A DNA stretch of 64,000 nucleotides from Streptomyces spirodelae (GCF_017676385.1 NZ_JAFFZN010000005.1:186001-250000), one strand, 5' to 3'. Counted from the first letter of the stretch, positions 52,277 to 61,258 are shown. Notes: generated by a model from the letters alone, not told the origin. Translations and numbers: made by a program.

Positions 52277-53593
52277 TCAGTCCTTTGTGCGGTGCTTCTC
52301 AGCTTCGTGCGGGGCAGCGGGGGCGGCGGTCGGGGCACCGGCGGAGGTAGCGGTCGGGGTAGCCGTGGGGGCGTCGGCAGGGGCGGCAGTGGGTGATTCG
52401 GCGCGGAGCACTTCCAGGGAGCGGCGCAGGATGCCGAGGACGAGCTCGGCGCCGGCGCGCATCGGATTGACGCGGACCACCCAGTCGGCCAGCTCCGGTG
52501 CGTCCTCCAGGGCCGAGCTGGACATCCGGTAGAAGAGCGGCGCGATCTCGTACCGCGAGTTGGAGCCCACCGGATAGGGCGCGGCACCGAACCGGGCCGC
52601 CACCTCGGGGAGTCGCCCGGCCAGGGGTGCGTCGAGCTGGATGAGCAGGCATCTGTCCTGCGCGTTGGCCAGGCGCACATCGGCGACTCCCGGCACCTCG
52701 CCGGCGGCGAGGCGCTCGGCGACCTCGGCGCCGACGCGGGACTGCACCGCCCACATCACCGGCACATGGGTGAGGGCGCGCAGCGCGTCCAGCGCCTGGT
52801 GGCCCTGGACTTGGCCGCCGCCCGAGTAGTTGTCGGCGTGCACGCGGGCGACCAGGTCCGCGGCACCGACCACAGCGCCGACGCCTTCCGGGCCGTGCAG
52901 CTTGAACAGCGAGAAGCAGGAGGCGTCGGCCCCCAGTTCCACGCCGGAGGCGGGCACCCGGAAGACGGCGTAGTTGTCGTCGGTGAGCGTGCGGACCCCG
53001 GCCTCGCGGCAGGCGGCCAGGACCTCGCCCGGGTCGTAGGAGTCGGCCAGCCGCTGCCGGGTGTGCTGGACGTACGCCCAGCGGAAGCGGCCGGTGGCGA
53101 GTGCGGCCCGCAGCGCGCCGAGGTCGTTGAAGTCGGCCTCGACCGTCTCGACGCCCAGCCCGCGCAGGGTGACGGCTGTGGTGCGGTAGACGGGTGCCCG
53201 GTGGATGAGCAGCGGCTCGCCCGATCCGACAGCGGCGCTCAGCGCGGCCCGGATCGCGCCGGTGCCCGCGCCCTGCACCAGCGCGGCGTCCTCGGCCCCG
53301 AAGTAGGTGGCCAGCACGGCCTCGACGCGCGCGGTGGTCTGCGGCCGCCCGAGTCCGGGCACCACTCCGGCGTCGGCGGCGAACAGTTGTGTCCCGCCGA
53401 AGTGCGCGGTGGTTGCCTCCAGCAGCCGGAACTGCTGTTCGACCGCCTCCTCGACCGGAACAGTGGCCAGCGGGAAGGTAGGGGGCAGCGGCGGAGGCAC
53501 CGGCCCGGGGACGGCCGTCGGGGCGGTGTTGCCCGGCGTCTCGTCGGCCAGTGTCTCGTTGACCGGCGTCTCGGTTGCTGGTGTCTCGGCCAT
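52277..53593 (-). CDS. Fold-I PLP aminotransferase/lyase (YhfS type)
   Basis: 438 residues. The PLP lysine is K231 in CFSLFKLHGPEG, with the ring-stacking/nitrogen-binding DDNYAVF at 205-211 and the phosphate-binding turn VQGAGTGAIRAAL near 107. It has the fold of cystathionine-lyase/threonine-aldolase-like enzymes. About 40 N-terminal residues (TPATETPVNETLADET) and 40 C-terminal residues (PTAAPADAPTATPTATSAGA) are low-complexity Thr/Pro/Ala extensions not expected in E. coli YhfS, about 361 residues long. It sits 1 bp after the Php-like gene and 1 bp before the YhfX-like gene. The substrate is unknown. Confidence 0.82.
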   Translation of the reverse strand: MAETPATETPVNETLADETPGNTAPTAVPGPVPPPLPPTFPLATVPVEEAVEQQFRLLEATTAHFGGTQLFAADAGVVPGLGRPQTTARVEAVLATYFGAEDAALVQGAGTGAIRAALSAAVGSGEPLLIHRAPVYRTTAVTLRGLGVETVEADFNDLGALRAALATGRFRWAYVQHTRQRLADSYDPGEVLAACREAGVRTLTDDNYAVFRVPASGVELGADASCFSLFKLHGPEGVGAVVGAADLVARVHADNYSGGGQVQGHQALDALRALTHVPVMWAVQSRVGAEVAERLAAGEVPGVADVRLANAQDRCLLIQLDAPLAGRLPEVAARFGAAPYPVGSNSRYEIAPLFYRMSSSALEDAPELADWVVRVNPMRAGAELVLGILRRSLEVLRAESPTAAPADAPTATPTATSAGAPTAAPAAPHEAEKHRTKD

Positions 53594-53594
53594 C

Positions 53595-54584
53595 TCAGAT
53601 CTCCTCCGGGCTCGCGCCGGTCAGAAAGCGCAGCGGGTTGCGCCGGGTCAGCACATCGATCAGGTCGTCGTCGACTCCCGCGTCGCGGGCGGCGGGAAGG
53701 AAGGAGCGGAACAGATGGCCGTAGCCCTGGCCGCCCTCGGACCGCAGATAGCCGTGGCGGGAGATGTCGCAGCTGAGCAGCGCCCGGTCGGCGTGGCCTG
53801 CCTCCAGCAGCGCGAGCAGCAGCCGCAGCCGCACCTCGTCGCTCTGGTAGCTCTTCTTGCCGACGGTGTCGAAGGCGACGTACGCGCCCTCGGCGGCGAG
53901 CCGTCGGTGGACGGCCGGGGCGGTGAGCAGGTCCTGGTGGCCGACGCAGATCCGGTGCGGGGCGAGGCCCGCGCCGGTCAGCACGTCGAGCTGGGCGAGT
54001 CCGCCGTGGCCGAGCTGGGCGTGGGTGGCGACGGACAGGCCGGTGGCGACGGCCGCCCGCGCTGCGGCGCGCAGCGAGCGGGTCTCCGGCTCGCTGGGGA
54101 CCTCTCCGTGGCTGCCCACCTCGCCGAGCACTCCGGGCCGGATTCCGGTCGGTCTGCCGTCAGGGCCGGTGATCCCCTCGTGGATCTCCCGCACCAGAGT
54201 GGCGGTGAGTTGTTCGACGGAGGCGCCCGCCAGGTCGGCCGCCGGGTGGTACGGCTCGTAGTACCACCCGGTCGCGGCGACGACGGCGACCCCGCTCTCC
54301 TCGGCGATCCGGGCCAGCGCTCCCGGGTCCCGGCCCATGCCCCGGCAGGTCTGCTCGATGACGAGGGCCAGCCCGAACTCCTCGCGCAGCTCGGCGAGCT
54401 CGCGGCTGACGGCCGGGCCGTGCCGCCGCGCATCGAGAACGGCGGCGCCGTCGCCCTTGCGGTCCAGGTCGAGGACGAGGTGCTCATGGGCCAGCGCTGG
54501 ACCGCCCACGGAGGCTGCGGGCAGCGCTCCCGCGACGGTTTGCAGCAGCGGTTCGGTGCCGTGGGGGGTGGCGGTGGAGCTCAT
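53595..54584 (-). CDS. Phosphotriesterase-homology protein (Php type)
   Basis: 329 residues from the ATG at 54584 with AGGAAGG upstream; the frame is open to 54656. Amidohydrolase barrel with HEH (GPALAHEHLVLDLDRK), GEVGSHGEVPS where the bridging carboxylate would sit, ATHAQLGHGG, CVGHQDLL and LLSCDISRHGYLRSEGGQGY with the last metal aspartate. Php of E. coli is a close structural relative of phosphotriesterase without known substrate. The bridging residue appears to be Glu rather than a carboxylated lysine, as in Php-like lactonases. It follows the YhfT-like gene after 107 bp. Confidence 0.85.
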   Translation of the reverse strand: MSSTATPHGTEPLLQTVAGALPAASVGGPALAHEHLVLDLDRKGDGAAVLDARRHGPAVSRELAELREEFGLALVIEQTCRGMGRDPGALARIAEESGVAVVAATGWYYEPYHPAADLAGASVEQLTATLVREIHEGITGPDGRPTGIRPGVLGEVGSHGEVPSEPETRSLRAAARAAVATGLSVATHAQLGHGGLAQLDVLTGAGLAPHRICVGHQDLLTAPAVHRRLAAEGAYVAFDTVGKKSYQSDEVRLRLLLALLEAGHADRALLSCDISRHGYLRSEGGQGYGHLFRSFLPAARDAGVDDDLIDVLTRRNPLRFLTGASPEEI

Positions 54585-54691
54585 GGTGGGCCTTCCTGTG
54601 GCAGCACGGCCTGGGACGCCGGCCGGGAGGGGCCTGCCCCTGGCGGGGCAGGCCATGACGGCCGGGCCGGCCCTGGGAGCGGACCGGCGGA

Positions 54692-56113
54692 TTAGCTCTT
54701 GAGCGGGGTGAACAGGTCGAGCCAGTGGAGGACGTTCAGCAGGACACCGCCGACGAGCACCGCGGCAGGCGCAGCCGCCATCCGTACGACGGGCCGCCCC
54801 ATCGCCTCGTTGAGCAGGTAGAGCCCGCCCACGATGAGGATGCCGAGCCCGGCGCCCATCGCGTTGGCCGCCATCAGCGAGCCGAAGAGGATGGCCAGAC
54901 GGAGGCTCTCGCCGATGGCGTTGCGCAGGTGTTCGGACGAGTCGCGGACGCTGGGCAGCTTGCCGAGGACCTTCCCGATCGAGGAGAGGGCCAGGATCTC
55001 CAGGGCGAACACGGCCGCTCCGGCTATCGCCGCCAGAACGGGGTTCGGCATCAGGTAGCCGATCGGGTAGACGAGCGTGAAACCGGCGATGCCGTAGGCG
55101 CCCGAGGCCAGCGCCGTCGTCGCGATCAGCGGAAGGAAGCCGAAGAAGCGGTAGAAGTCGACCTGCGCCGCCTCCGATATGTGGCCCTTGGCTATCAGGA
55201 AGCTGGTGGCCTCACCACCGCCGAATATGTGCATCTGCGCCAGCACACAGACACCGGCGCCCAGCACCATGAACAGCGGGAGGTAGCGGCGCAGCCGGGC
55301 CGCGCTGCTGGTGAACAGCGAGGCCATCGGATCGTCCTCGGGCGGGGCCGGGGCGGCGGCCTCCGCCCGGGCTCCGGCTTCGGCTCCTTCTCCACCCCCG
55401 GACCCGGCCGCACGGCCGGCCTTGGCCCGGGCCTCGCGGTCGGCCTTGCGCTGCACCAGATCCCGGCGCACCGCGAGGCCGATCAGCAGCAGCACGCCGA
55501 CGGCCATCGCGAGAGCACCCGCGAACATGTTGGGCCACACCTTCATCGTCAGCACCACGAGGGCGAGTTCGACGACGCCCGCCGCCGCGCCCCAGGCCCG
55601 GCCGAACTGCTTGGTGATGGCCAGCACCGGGAAGAGCGTGAAGAGGAAGAGGATCGGCGTCGACATCTGCTGCATGGCCGTCAGGAAGTCGACGGGCAGG
55701 TCGTGTGCCACCTCGTTGGCGCCGTTGAGCCCGAAGACGACGACCGCTCCCCAGCCGGCGCCCAGCAGCGGCGCCAGCCACTTCTTCGGCGCCAACAGGC
55801 CCAGGATGTCGGTGGGCAGGAAGAGCAGCCACGGGTTGAGGACGCCGGAGGAGAGCGCCATCGGCGCGCCGAGGCCGAAGATGAAGCCGGCGGAGAGCCC
55901 GAAGGAGACCGCCGTGGTGGCCGAGCGGGTGGTGCGCCCGTGGATGAAGTCCAGCATGAAAGGGCGCACTCCGTCGTTGAAGACGGCGAGCGCCATGTGC
56001 GAGACCAACGCGGTCAGCGCACACAGGAGGATGACGGTCAGCTGCTGCGGCAGCGAGAGGTCCAGTCCGGCGTCAGCGGCCAGTTGGAGGCCGGCGGTGC
56101 TCTTGAGGCTCAC
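54692..56113 (-). CDS. Multi-pass membrane transporter (YhfT type)
   Basis: 473 residues with about 12 helices. Landmarks: LTVILLCALTALVSHMALAV then VRPFMLDFIHGRTTRSATTA, GFIFGLGAPMALSSGVLNPW and a second half with SFLIAKGHISEAAQVDFYRF. A charged, Ala/Gly/Glu-rich cytoplasmic loop (about 225-262) is probably an addition compared with E. coli YhfT (about 434 residues). It is coded 42 bp after the YhfU-like gene. YhfT and YhfU together are thought to form an uptake system, with YhfU resembling a small cytoplasmic PTS-like subunit; the solute is unknown. Confidence 0.85.
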   Translation of the reverse strand: MSLKSTAGLQLAADAGLDLSLPQQLTVILLCALTALVSHMALAVFNDGVRPFMLDFIHGRTTRSATTAVSFGLSAGFIFGLGAPMALSSGVLNPWLLFLPTDILGLLAPKKWLAPLLGAGWGAVVVFGLNGANEVAHDLPVDFLTAMQQMSTPILFLFTLFPVLAITKQFGRAWGAAAGVVELALVVLTMKVWPNMFAGALAMAVGVLLLIGLAVRRDLVQRKADREARAKAGRAAGSGGGEGAEAGARAEAAAPAPPEDDPMASLFTSSAARLRRYLPLFMVLGAGVCVLAQMHIFGGGEATSFLIAKGHISEAAQVDFYRFFGFLPLIATTALASGAYGIAGFTLVYPIGYLMPNPVLAAIAGAAVFALEILALSSIGKVLGKLPSVRDSSEHLRNAIGESLRLAILFGSLMAANAMGAGLGILIVGGLYLLNEAMGRPVVRMAAAPAAVLVGGVLLNVLHWLDLFTPLKS

Positions 56114-56155
56114 AGGGTCGCTCCTTCACGCCCGGGGTGTCTGTGCCGGACCCGG

Positions 56156-56512
56156 TCAGGCGCGCGCGGCGACGGCGCGGGCGAGCAGGGGGGCGATGGT
56201 GTCGATCTGGTCCATGGAGAAGCCGAAGACCTTCTTGCCGTCGGCCAGCAGCGCAGCGACCTGCTCCTCGGTGGGCACCGAGCGCCCGAAGGTGTGGCAG
56301 GCGGGCTGCCCCAGCAGGCCGACCAGCACACCCAGGGAGGCGCCGGCGCCGGTGTGACAGGTGCCGAGGAAGTAGTCGGCCTGGCCGGAGCGGAGCTTCA
56401 TGGCGGCGTCCATGTCGCTGGAGACCGCGACTTCGACGCCGTCGAGACCGAGCGCGTCGACGGCGTTCGCGACCTCGGTCTTGCCGACGCCGCCGGTGAG
56501 GATCTTCGTCAT
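56156..56512 (-). CDS. DUF2620 protein (YhfU type)
   Basis: 118 residues, about the same length as E. coli YhfU (117). MTKILTGGVGKTEVANAVDA, SGQADYFLGTCHTGAGASLG and GKKVFGFSMDQIDTIAPLLA are clear. The fold resembles PTS IIB-like subunits, and C-H-T in GTCHTGAG is a candidate active site. It is between the YhfY-like and YhfT-like genes, as in the E. coli group. A role as the soluble partner of the transporter is inference. Confidence 0.87.
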   Translation of the reverse strand: MTKILTGGVGKTEVANAVDALGLDGVEVAVSSDMDAAMKLRSGQADYFLGTCHTGAGASLGVLVGLLGQPACHTFGRSVPTEEQVAALLADGKKVFGFSMDQIDTIAPLLARAVAARA

Positions 56513-56590
56513 GGGTGGGTGCCTCTCATGTGTGCTGTGACCGGTGGGCGGGTGCGGCCCGTCGGGTGGGGTGGGTGGAGGCCGGATGGC

Positions 56591-56965
56591 TCAGCCGGAT
56601 ATGCGCTGGGCGAGAACAGCCAGGTGCAGGGCGAGGAAGTTGATTTCGGAACGGGGCAGAGTGGCGCCGAGCTCCGCCTCGGCACGGGCGGCGACGCGGC
56701 GGGCCCGCTCCACGGCGGCCGGGTGGTCGGCCAGCTCGGCGATGATCTGTTCGTCCGTCTGGAACTTCTCGATGGGCTCGCCGTCCAGCAGCCGGGTGAG
56801 GGCCATCACCAGATGGCTCGTCAGCATGCCCGCCGTCTCCTCGGTGACCTGGGCGCCCTCGGCGGCGAGGGCGGACAGCTCGGCCGTCACGAAGTCGACC
56901 ACTTCCGGCCGGACGTGGCCGCCCTCGCGGAAGAGCTGGAGGCGGAGTGCGAGCTGATCGTCCAC
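56591..56965 (-). CDS. PRD-domain protein (YhfY type)
   Basis: 124 residues. One PTS-regulation domain: MDDQLALRLQLFREGGHVRP, GMLTSHLVMALTRLLDGEPI with one histidine, and SEINFLALHLAVLAQ with the second. PRDs are phosphorylated on such histidines in PTS-linked regulators; there is no DNA- or RNA-binding part, as for E. coli YhfY (about 120 residues). It is the first gene of the seven-gene operon and has the palindrome at 56996 in front. Regulation of the transporter by phosphorylation is inference. Confidence 0.82.
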   Translation of the reverse strand: MDDQLALRLQLFREGGHVRPEVVDFVTAELSALAAEGAQVTEETAGMLTSHLVMALTRLLDGEPIEKFQTDEQIIAELADHPAAVERARRVAARAEAELGATLPRSEINFLALHLAVLAQRISG

Positions 56966-56995
56966 GGGTTCTCCTCGACGGTGACAGAAAACGGC

Positions 56996-57010
56996 AGAAA
57001 TCTGGATTCT
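56996..57010. promoter_or_regulatory. YhfZ-type operator, structural operon
   Basis: AGAAATCTGGATTCT lies 31 bp upstream of the YhfY-like start; GGATTCT is then repeated directly. It matches 12 of 15 bases of the palindrome in front of the regulator gene (58073-58087). 56966-57112 holds nothing else. Confidence 0.55.
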
Positions 57011-57112
57011 GGATTCTCGCGGCGGCCCGAGCCCTGTCCGTCCGCGTCCGTTGTGGGTGCCGCCCCGGCCGTCCGGAGACGGGACCGGCCGCCCGTAGGC
57101 GGGCCGGCCGGG

Positions 57113-58057
57113 TCAGTAGGAGGGCATCAGGTCTCCTCTGACGACCTCGCCCTGAAGCTCCGTCACCCGTTCGGTGTCGATGGCGTCCCGTATGGCGTGC
57201 AGGGCGGCCACGCTCTCGGCTCTGCCGATGACGGCCGCGCTGGAGTTCCGCAGCGAGAGGTCGCGCGTTATCTCGTCGCCGAGCGGCAGCACCTCGATAC
57301 CCGCGTCGATCCGGCCCTGCACTTCGTCCAGATTCCAGACGGTGGCGTCCGCCTTGTTCTGTGCCAGCAGGTCGGGCAGCTGCATGTAGGAGCACTCGAT
57401 CCACTCGACGTCGTCCCGCCCCGAGAACGCCCGTTCGGCGAGCATCCGCTGGTCTTCCGAGGCGTGGTCGACCGCGACGCGCAGCCCGGGCACGTCCAGC
57501 GAGCCGCCCTCCCGCAGCAGCACCCCGTGCGCCCCCACATATGTGGTGGGGCCGAGATCGACCACCAGGGAGAGGTCTTCCGGATACTCCTCGATCAGGC
57601 GGTCGGCGGCGAAGCGGGAGAGGACCACCAGGTCCGCCTTGCCCTCGAGCAGCGCCGTGGCTCTGCTGCCCGCACCCCGCATGAAGGTGATGGCGAACGG
57701 CGTCCCGGCGTCGTCGAAGGCGGCGCGCAGCCCGGTGGCCAGCCCCTCGTAGCGGCGGGAGTAGGGCAGCGGCATCGCGGCGAGCAGGGTGCCGAGGCCG
57801 GAGAGCCGCCACAGGACCGAGCGGTCCGACCGGACGAGGAAGGTGCCCAGATGGCCGCGCGCGGCGATCTCGATCGCCCCCGCCTCCTCCAGCAGCCGCA
57901 GCGCGGCCTGCACGGTGCCGTTGCCGCATCCCAGTTCCTCGGCGAAATCCCGCACGCGGGGCAGCCGCGTCTCCGGCTCGTACTCCAGCAGGAGGAGCGC
58001 GAGCTGGCGCGCCGCCAGGCCGTTGCGGGTCAGGAACCGCTCGTCGTAACCGTTCAC
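57113..58057 (-). CDS. YhfZ-type GntR-like transcriptional regulator
   Basis: 314 residues from GTG at 58057; the start is uncertain. N-terminal winged helix: AARQLALLLLEYEPETRLPR, VRDFAEELGCGNGTVQAALR and GAIEIAARGHLGTFLV, a GntR layout. The rest is a periplasmic-binding-like effector domain (RYEGLATGLRAAFDDAGTPF, DLVVLSRFAADRLIEEYPED, VAVDHASEDQRMLAERAF), the YhfZ domain structure (E. coli about 301 residues). It lies upstream of the structural genes on the same strand, 148 bp from the YhfY-like start. Matching palindromes precede both units, so it should control itself and the operon. Confidence 0.83.
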   Translation of the reverse strand: MNGYDERFLTRNGLAARQLALLLLEYEPETRLPRVRDFAEELGCGNGTVQAALRLLEEAGAIEIAARGHLGTFLVRSDRSVLWRLSGLGTLLAAMPLPYSRRYEGLATGLRAAFDDAGTPFAITFMRGAGSRATALLEGKADLVVLSRFAADRLIEEYPEDLSLVVDLGPTTYVGAHGVLLREGGSLDVPGLRVAVDHASEDQRMLAERAFSGRDDVEWIECSYMQLPDLLAQNKADATVWNLDEVQGRIDAGIEVLPLGDEITRDLSLRNSSAAVIGRAESVAALHAIRDAIDTERVTELQGEVVRGDLMPSY

Positions 58058-58072
58058 GAAGGAACAGTAAAC

Positions 58073-58087
58073 AGAATCTTGGATTCT
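58073..58087. promoter_or_regulatory. YhfZ-type operator, regulator gene
   Basis: AGAATC-TTG-GATTCT is a perfect inverted repeat with 6-bp arms, 16 bp upstream of the regulator start. Related to the site at 56996-57010; likely autoregulatory. Confidence 0.6.
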
Positions 58088-58186
58088 TGACAAGCCCTTG
58101 CTCGTGGCCCTCGACTGCCCGTTCCCCGGAGGCGAACGCCCGAGTCGACGGAGGCTCAGAATCCGACGAACTGCTAGAAAAGGGGC

Positions 58187-61042
58187 ATGCGCGGACTCTT
58201 CGGGCGCCGGTCGGCTCGGCGCGAGCGGCACCGCCGACTGCCGCCCGCCTCCGCGCGCTCCCGCGGCCCCGGCGCCGAGCGCACCACGGAATCGGGAACG
58301 TCCGGCGCCGGACAGCCACCGCCCCGCAAACGCCGCTTCCGGCTCCCCTTCGGTCCCCGTACCGTCGCCGGAGAGGTCTTCGTCCTCCAGGTGACGGTCA
58401 TCGTGCTGCTGATGGTCGCCGTCGTCATCGCCTTCGTAGTGCACGCCCGGTGGGACAGCATCCGCCAGGCCCGCAAACAGGCTCTCGCCGTCGCCAGGAC
58501 CTTCGCCCAGTCACCGGAAGTGATCTCCGCACTGGACGGGAAGAACCCCACGGCCAAGCTCCAGCCACGTGCGCAGGCGGTACGCGCGGCGACCGACGTG
58601 TCCTACGTCGTCGTCTGGAAGCCCGACGGAATCAGGGTCACAGCGCCGGAGCCCGGTCTGATCGGCAAGCGTGTCAGCGGGCCCTTCAAGGACGTCGTCG
58701 AGGAGGCCCGCGAGGGACACTCCACCACCGAGACCCTCCAGGCGGCACCCGGCCCGACCGTGAACTCCGCCGTTCCCGTCACCGACCCGGACGGCACCCT
58801 CATCGGGCTGGTGTCCACCGGAGTCACCGTCTCGCGGGTGAACCAGGGAGTGAAGGACCAGCTCCCCGTGCTGTTGATGTCGGCCGCCGGGGCGCTGGCC
58901 CTCGCCTCCGGGAGCTCCGCGCTGGTGAGCAGACGGCTGCGGCGCCAGACGCACGGGCTGGGCACCGAAGAGATGACGCGCATGTACGAGCACCACGACG
59001 CGGTGCTGCACGCCGTGCGGGAAGGAGTGCTCATTCTCGACGACACGGGGCGGCTGGTGCTCGTCAACCACGAGGCCAGACGGCTGCTGGAGCTGCCCGA
59101 GGACGCCGAGGGCCGCCGCGTCGACGAGGTCGGCCTTGGTGCCGGAATGGCGACGCTGCTGGCATCGGGCCGTACCGCCTCGGACGAGGTGCACCTGGCC
59201 AGGGGCAGACTGCTGGCCGTCAACGTCCGCTCCACCCGCGGTGGGGAGGGTCCGCCGGGCCGAGTGGCGACCCTGCGGGACACCACCGAGCTGCACGCGC
59301 TGGAAGGCCGCGCCGAGGGGGCACGGGAGCGGCTGCGGCTGCTGTACGAGGCCGGGGTGCGGATCGGCACCACGCTGGATGTGGCGCGCACCGCCGAGGA
59401 GCTGACCGAGGTGGCCGTGCCCCGGTTCGCCGACTTCGCCACCGTCGAGCTGTCGGACCCTGTGCTGCGCGGGGAGGAGCCCACCGCCGCACGCACCGAC
59501 ATCCGCCGCACGGCCATCAGCGGCATCCGCGACGACGTGCCCCTCCGCCCGGTGGGGGAAGTCGTCCGCAGCGTCACCGTTCCCAGCACCGGCCAGACCG
59601 TGGAGGAGAGCGGGCAGGCCGTGCTGGAGACCGACCTCCGGGAGGCGCACGACTGGCTGGCGCACAACCCCGAACACGGCAGACGGGCCCTGGAGTACGG
59701 CATCCGCTCGCTGATCAGCACCCCGCTGCGGGCGCGCGGCAAGGTGCTGGGCACCGCCGGCTTCTGGCGTACCGACCAGAGCGAGCCCTACGACGAGGAG
59801 GACCTGGCCTTCGCTGAGGAGCTGACGGCGCGCGCCGCGGTCAGCATCGACAACGCCCGCCGGTACACCCGGGAGAACGCCATGGCGGTCACCCTCCAGC
59901 GCAGCCTGCTGCCCCGCGGGCTGCCCGAACAGGACGCCCTCGAGGTGGCCTCCCGCTACCGGCCCACCAGAGCCGGGGTCGGCGGCGACTGGTTCGACGT
60001 CATCCCGCTGCCCGGCGCCCGGGTGGCGCTGGTGGTGGGCGACGTGGTCGGCCACGGGCTGCACGCTGCCGCGACGATGGGCCGACTGCGCACCGCAGTG
60101 CTCAATTTCTCCTCCCTCGACCTGACCCCCGAGGAACTGCTGGCGCACCTGGACGAACTGGTCGACAGGATCGACCAGGACCAGACAGCCGAGAGCAACG
60201 GCGCGATGGTCACCGGAGCCACCTGTCTGTACGCCATCTACGACGCGGTCTCCGGCCGCTGCACCATGGCCCGCGCCGGCCACCCGGGACCCGCTCTCGT
60301 GCTGCCCGACGGCTCCGTGGAGTTCCCCGACGTGCCTGTCGGGCTGCCGCTCGGGCTGGGCGGCGCACCGTTCGAGACGGCCGAACTGCTGCTGCCCCGC
60401 GACAGTCGGCTCGTCCTCTTCACGGACGGTCTCGTGGAGGACCGCGAACGGGACATCGACGACGGTCTCGCCCTTCTGCACGAGACGCTGACCGGTCACC
60501 CCGGCGAAACCCCCGAGGAGACCTGCCGGGCCGTGCTGGACGCCCTGCTGCCCGCCGAGCCCAGCGACGACGTGGCACTGCTGGTGGCCCGCGCCCGGGT
60601 GCTCGCGCCGGACCGGGTCGCGCAGTGGGACGTGCCCGCCGAATCCGGCGCAGTGGCCCCGCTGCGCGCCAACGTGAACCGCAAGCTGACCGAATGGGGG
60701 CTGGAGGAGGCGTCCTTCACCACCGAGCTCATCCTCAGCGAGCTGGTCACCAACGCCATCCGCTACGGCAGCGAACCCATCCGGGTCCGGCTGCTGTATC
60801 AGACCTCCCTCACCTGCGAGGTCGCCGACGGCAGCAGTACCTCGCCCCATCTGCGCCGCGCGGCCGCAACCGAGGAGGGCGGGCGCGGCCTGTTCCTCGT
60901 CGCCCAGCTCGCCGAGCGCTGGGGGACCCGTTACACGCCGCACGGCAAGGTGATGTGGACCGAGCAGAACCTGCACCCCGAGGCGAACGGCGCCGAGCAG
61001 GACGCCGACAGCCTCCTCGACCAGTGGAACGAGCAACTGTGA
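58187..61042 (+). CDS. Membrane-bound sensor phosphatase: Cache-PAS-GAF-SpoIIE-HATPase
   Basis: 951 residues. A basic N-terminus; TM1 (VFVLQVTVIVLLMVAVVIAF, about 65-85); an extracellular Cache/CitA-like sensor (FAQSPEVISALDGKNPTAKL to PVTDPDGTLIGLVSTGVTVS); TM2 near 226-245; PAS (AVREGVLILDDTGRLVLVNH); GAF (LLYEAGVRIGTTLDVARTAE); SpoIIE phosphatase (GVGGDWFDVIPLPGARVALV, GDVVGHGLHAAATMGRLRTA, LFTDGLVEDRERDIDDGL); and a C-terminal RsbW-like ATPase (TTELILSELVTNAIRYGSEP, GRGLFLVAQLAERWG). It carries opposing kinase and phosphatase outputs for anti-anti-sigma factors. Similar large regulators are common in Streptomyces stress and osmotic control. No substrate gene is adjacent. Confidence 0.92.
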   Translation: MRGLFGRRSARRERHRRLPPASARSRGPGAERTTESGTSGAGQPPPRKRRFRLPFGPRTVAGEVFVLQVTVIVLLMVAVVIAFVVHARWDSIRQARKQALAVARTFAQSPEVISALDGKNPTAKLQPRAQAVRAATDVSYVVVWKPDGIRVTAPEPGLIGKRVSGPFKDVVEEAREGHSTTETLQAAPGPTVNSAVPVTDPDGTLIGLVSTGVTVSRVNQGVKDQLPVLLMSAAGALALASGSSALVSRRLRRQTHGLGTEEMTRMYEHHDAVLHAVREGVLILDDTGRLVLVNHEARRLLELPEDAEGRRVDEVGLGAGMATLLASGRTASDEVHLARGRLLAVNVRSTRGGEGPPGRVATLRDTTELHALEGRAEGARERLRLLYEAGVRIGTTLDVARTAEELTEVAVPRFADFATVELSDPVLRGEEPTAARTDIRRTAISGIRDDVPLRPVGEVVRSVTVPSTGQTVEESGQAVLETDLREAHDWLAHNPEHGRRALEYGIRSLISTPLRARGKVLGTAGFWRTDQSEPYDEEDLAFAEELTARAAVSIDNARRYTRENAMAVTLQRSLLPRGLPEQDALEVASRYRPTRAGVGGDWFDVIPLPGARVALVVGDVVGHGLHAAATMGRLRTAVLNFSSLDLTPEELLAHLDELVDRIDQDQTAESNGAMVTGATCLYAIYDAVSGRCTMARAGHPGPALVLPDGSVEFPDVPVGLPLGLGGAPFETAELLLPRDSRLVLFTDGLVEDRERDIDDGLALLHETLTGHPGETPEETCRAVLDALLPAEPSDDVALLVARARVLAPDRVAQWDVPAESGAVAPLRANVNRKLTEWGLEEASFTTELILSELVTNAIRYGSEPIRVRLLYQTSLTCEVADGSSTSPHLRRAAATEEGGRGLFLVAQLAERWGTRYTPHGKVMWTEQNLHPEANGAEQDADSLLDQWNEQL

Positions 61043-61060
61043 CGCCGCCCGGTTCCCCTT

Positions 61061-61240
61061 CGGACCCCGGGACCGCCACCCCACTGGCGCCGGCCCCGCC
61101 CCACTGGCGCTGATCCCAACCTGGCGCTGATCCCGCCCCACTGGTCTCGACCTCTCGGCCCATCGCCTGGTTGACTGCCTGGGCCACCGCCCGGTTCGAC
61201 TACCTGGGCGACCGCCTGGTTCGATCTACTCGACCGGCGC
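61061..61240 (+). repeat. Imperfect short tandem repeats in the intergenic region
   Basis: Between 61043 and 61258, CCCCACTGGCGC, TGGCGCTGATCCC, then CGCCTGGTTGACTGCCTGGG and ACCGCCTGGTTCGA-like units recur two or three times with mismatches. No gene and no stable hairpin are seen. It looks like slipped-strand amplification upstream of the decarboxylase gene. Confidence 0.45.
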
Positions 61241-61258
61241 ACGAGAAGGGAGCGACGA

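Noticed and set aside
56591..56965. Antiterminator of the LicT/BglG type
   Set aside because: Only one PRD is present and there is no RNA-binding domain.
54725..58090. 1121-codon frame on the plus strand opposite the yhf-type operon
   Set aside because: Antisense shadow of GC-rich genes: no family landmarks, full of Arg/Gly/His, while the minus strand has clear YhfT, YhfU, YhfY and YhfZ sequences.
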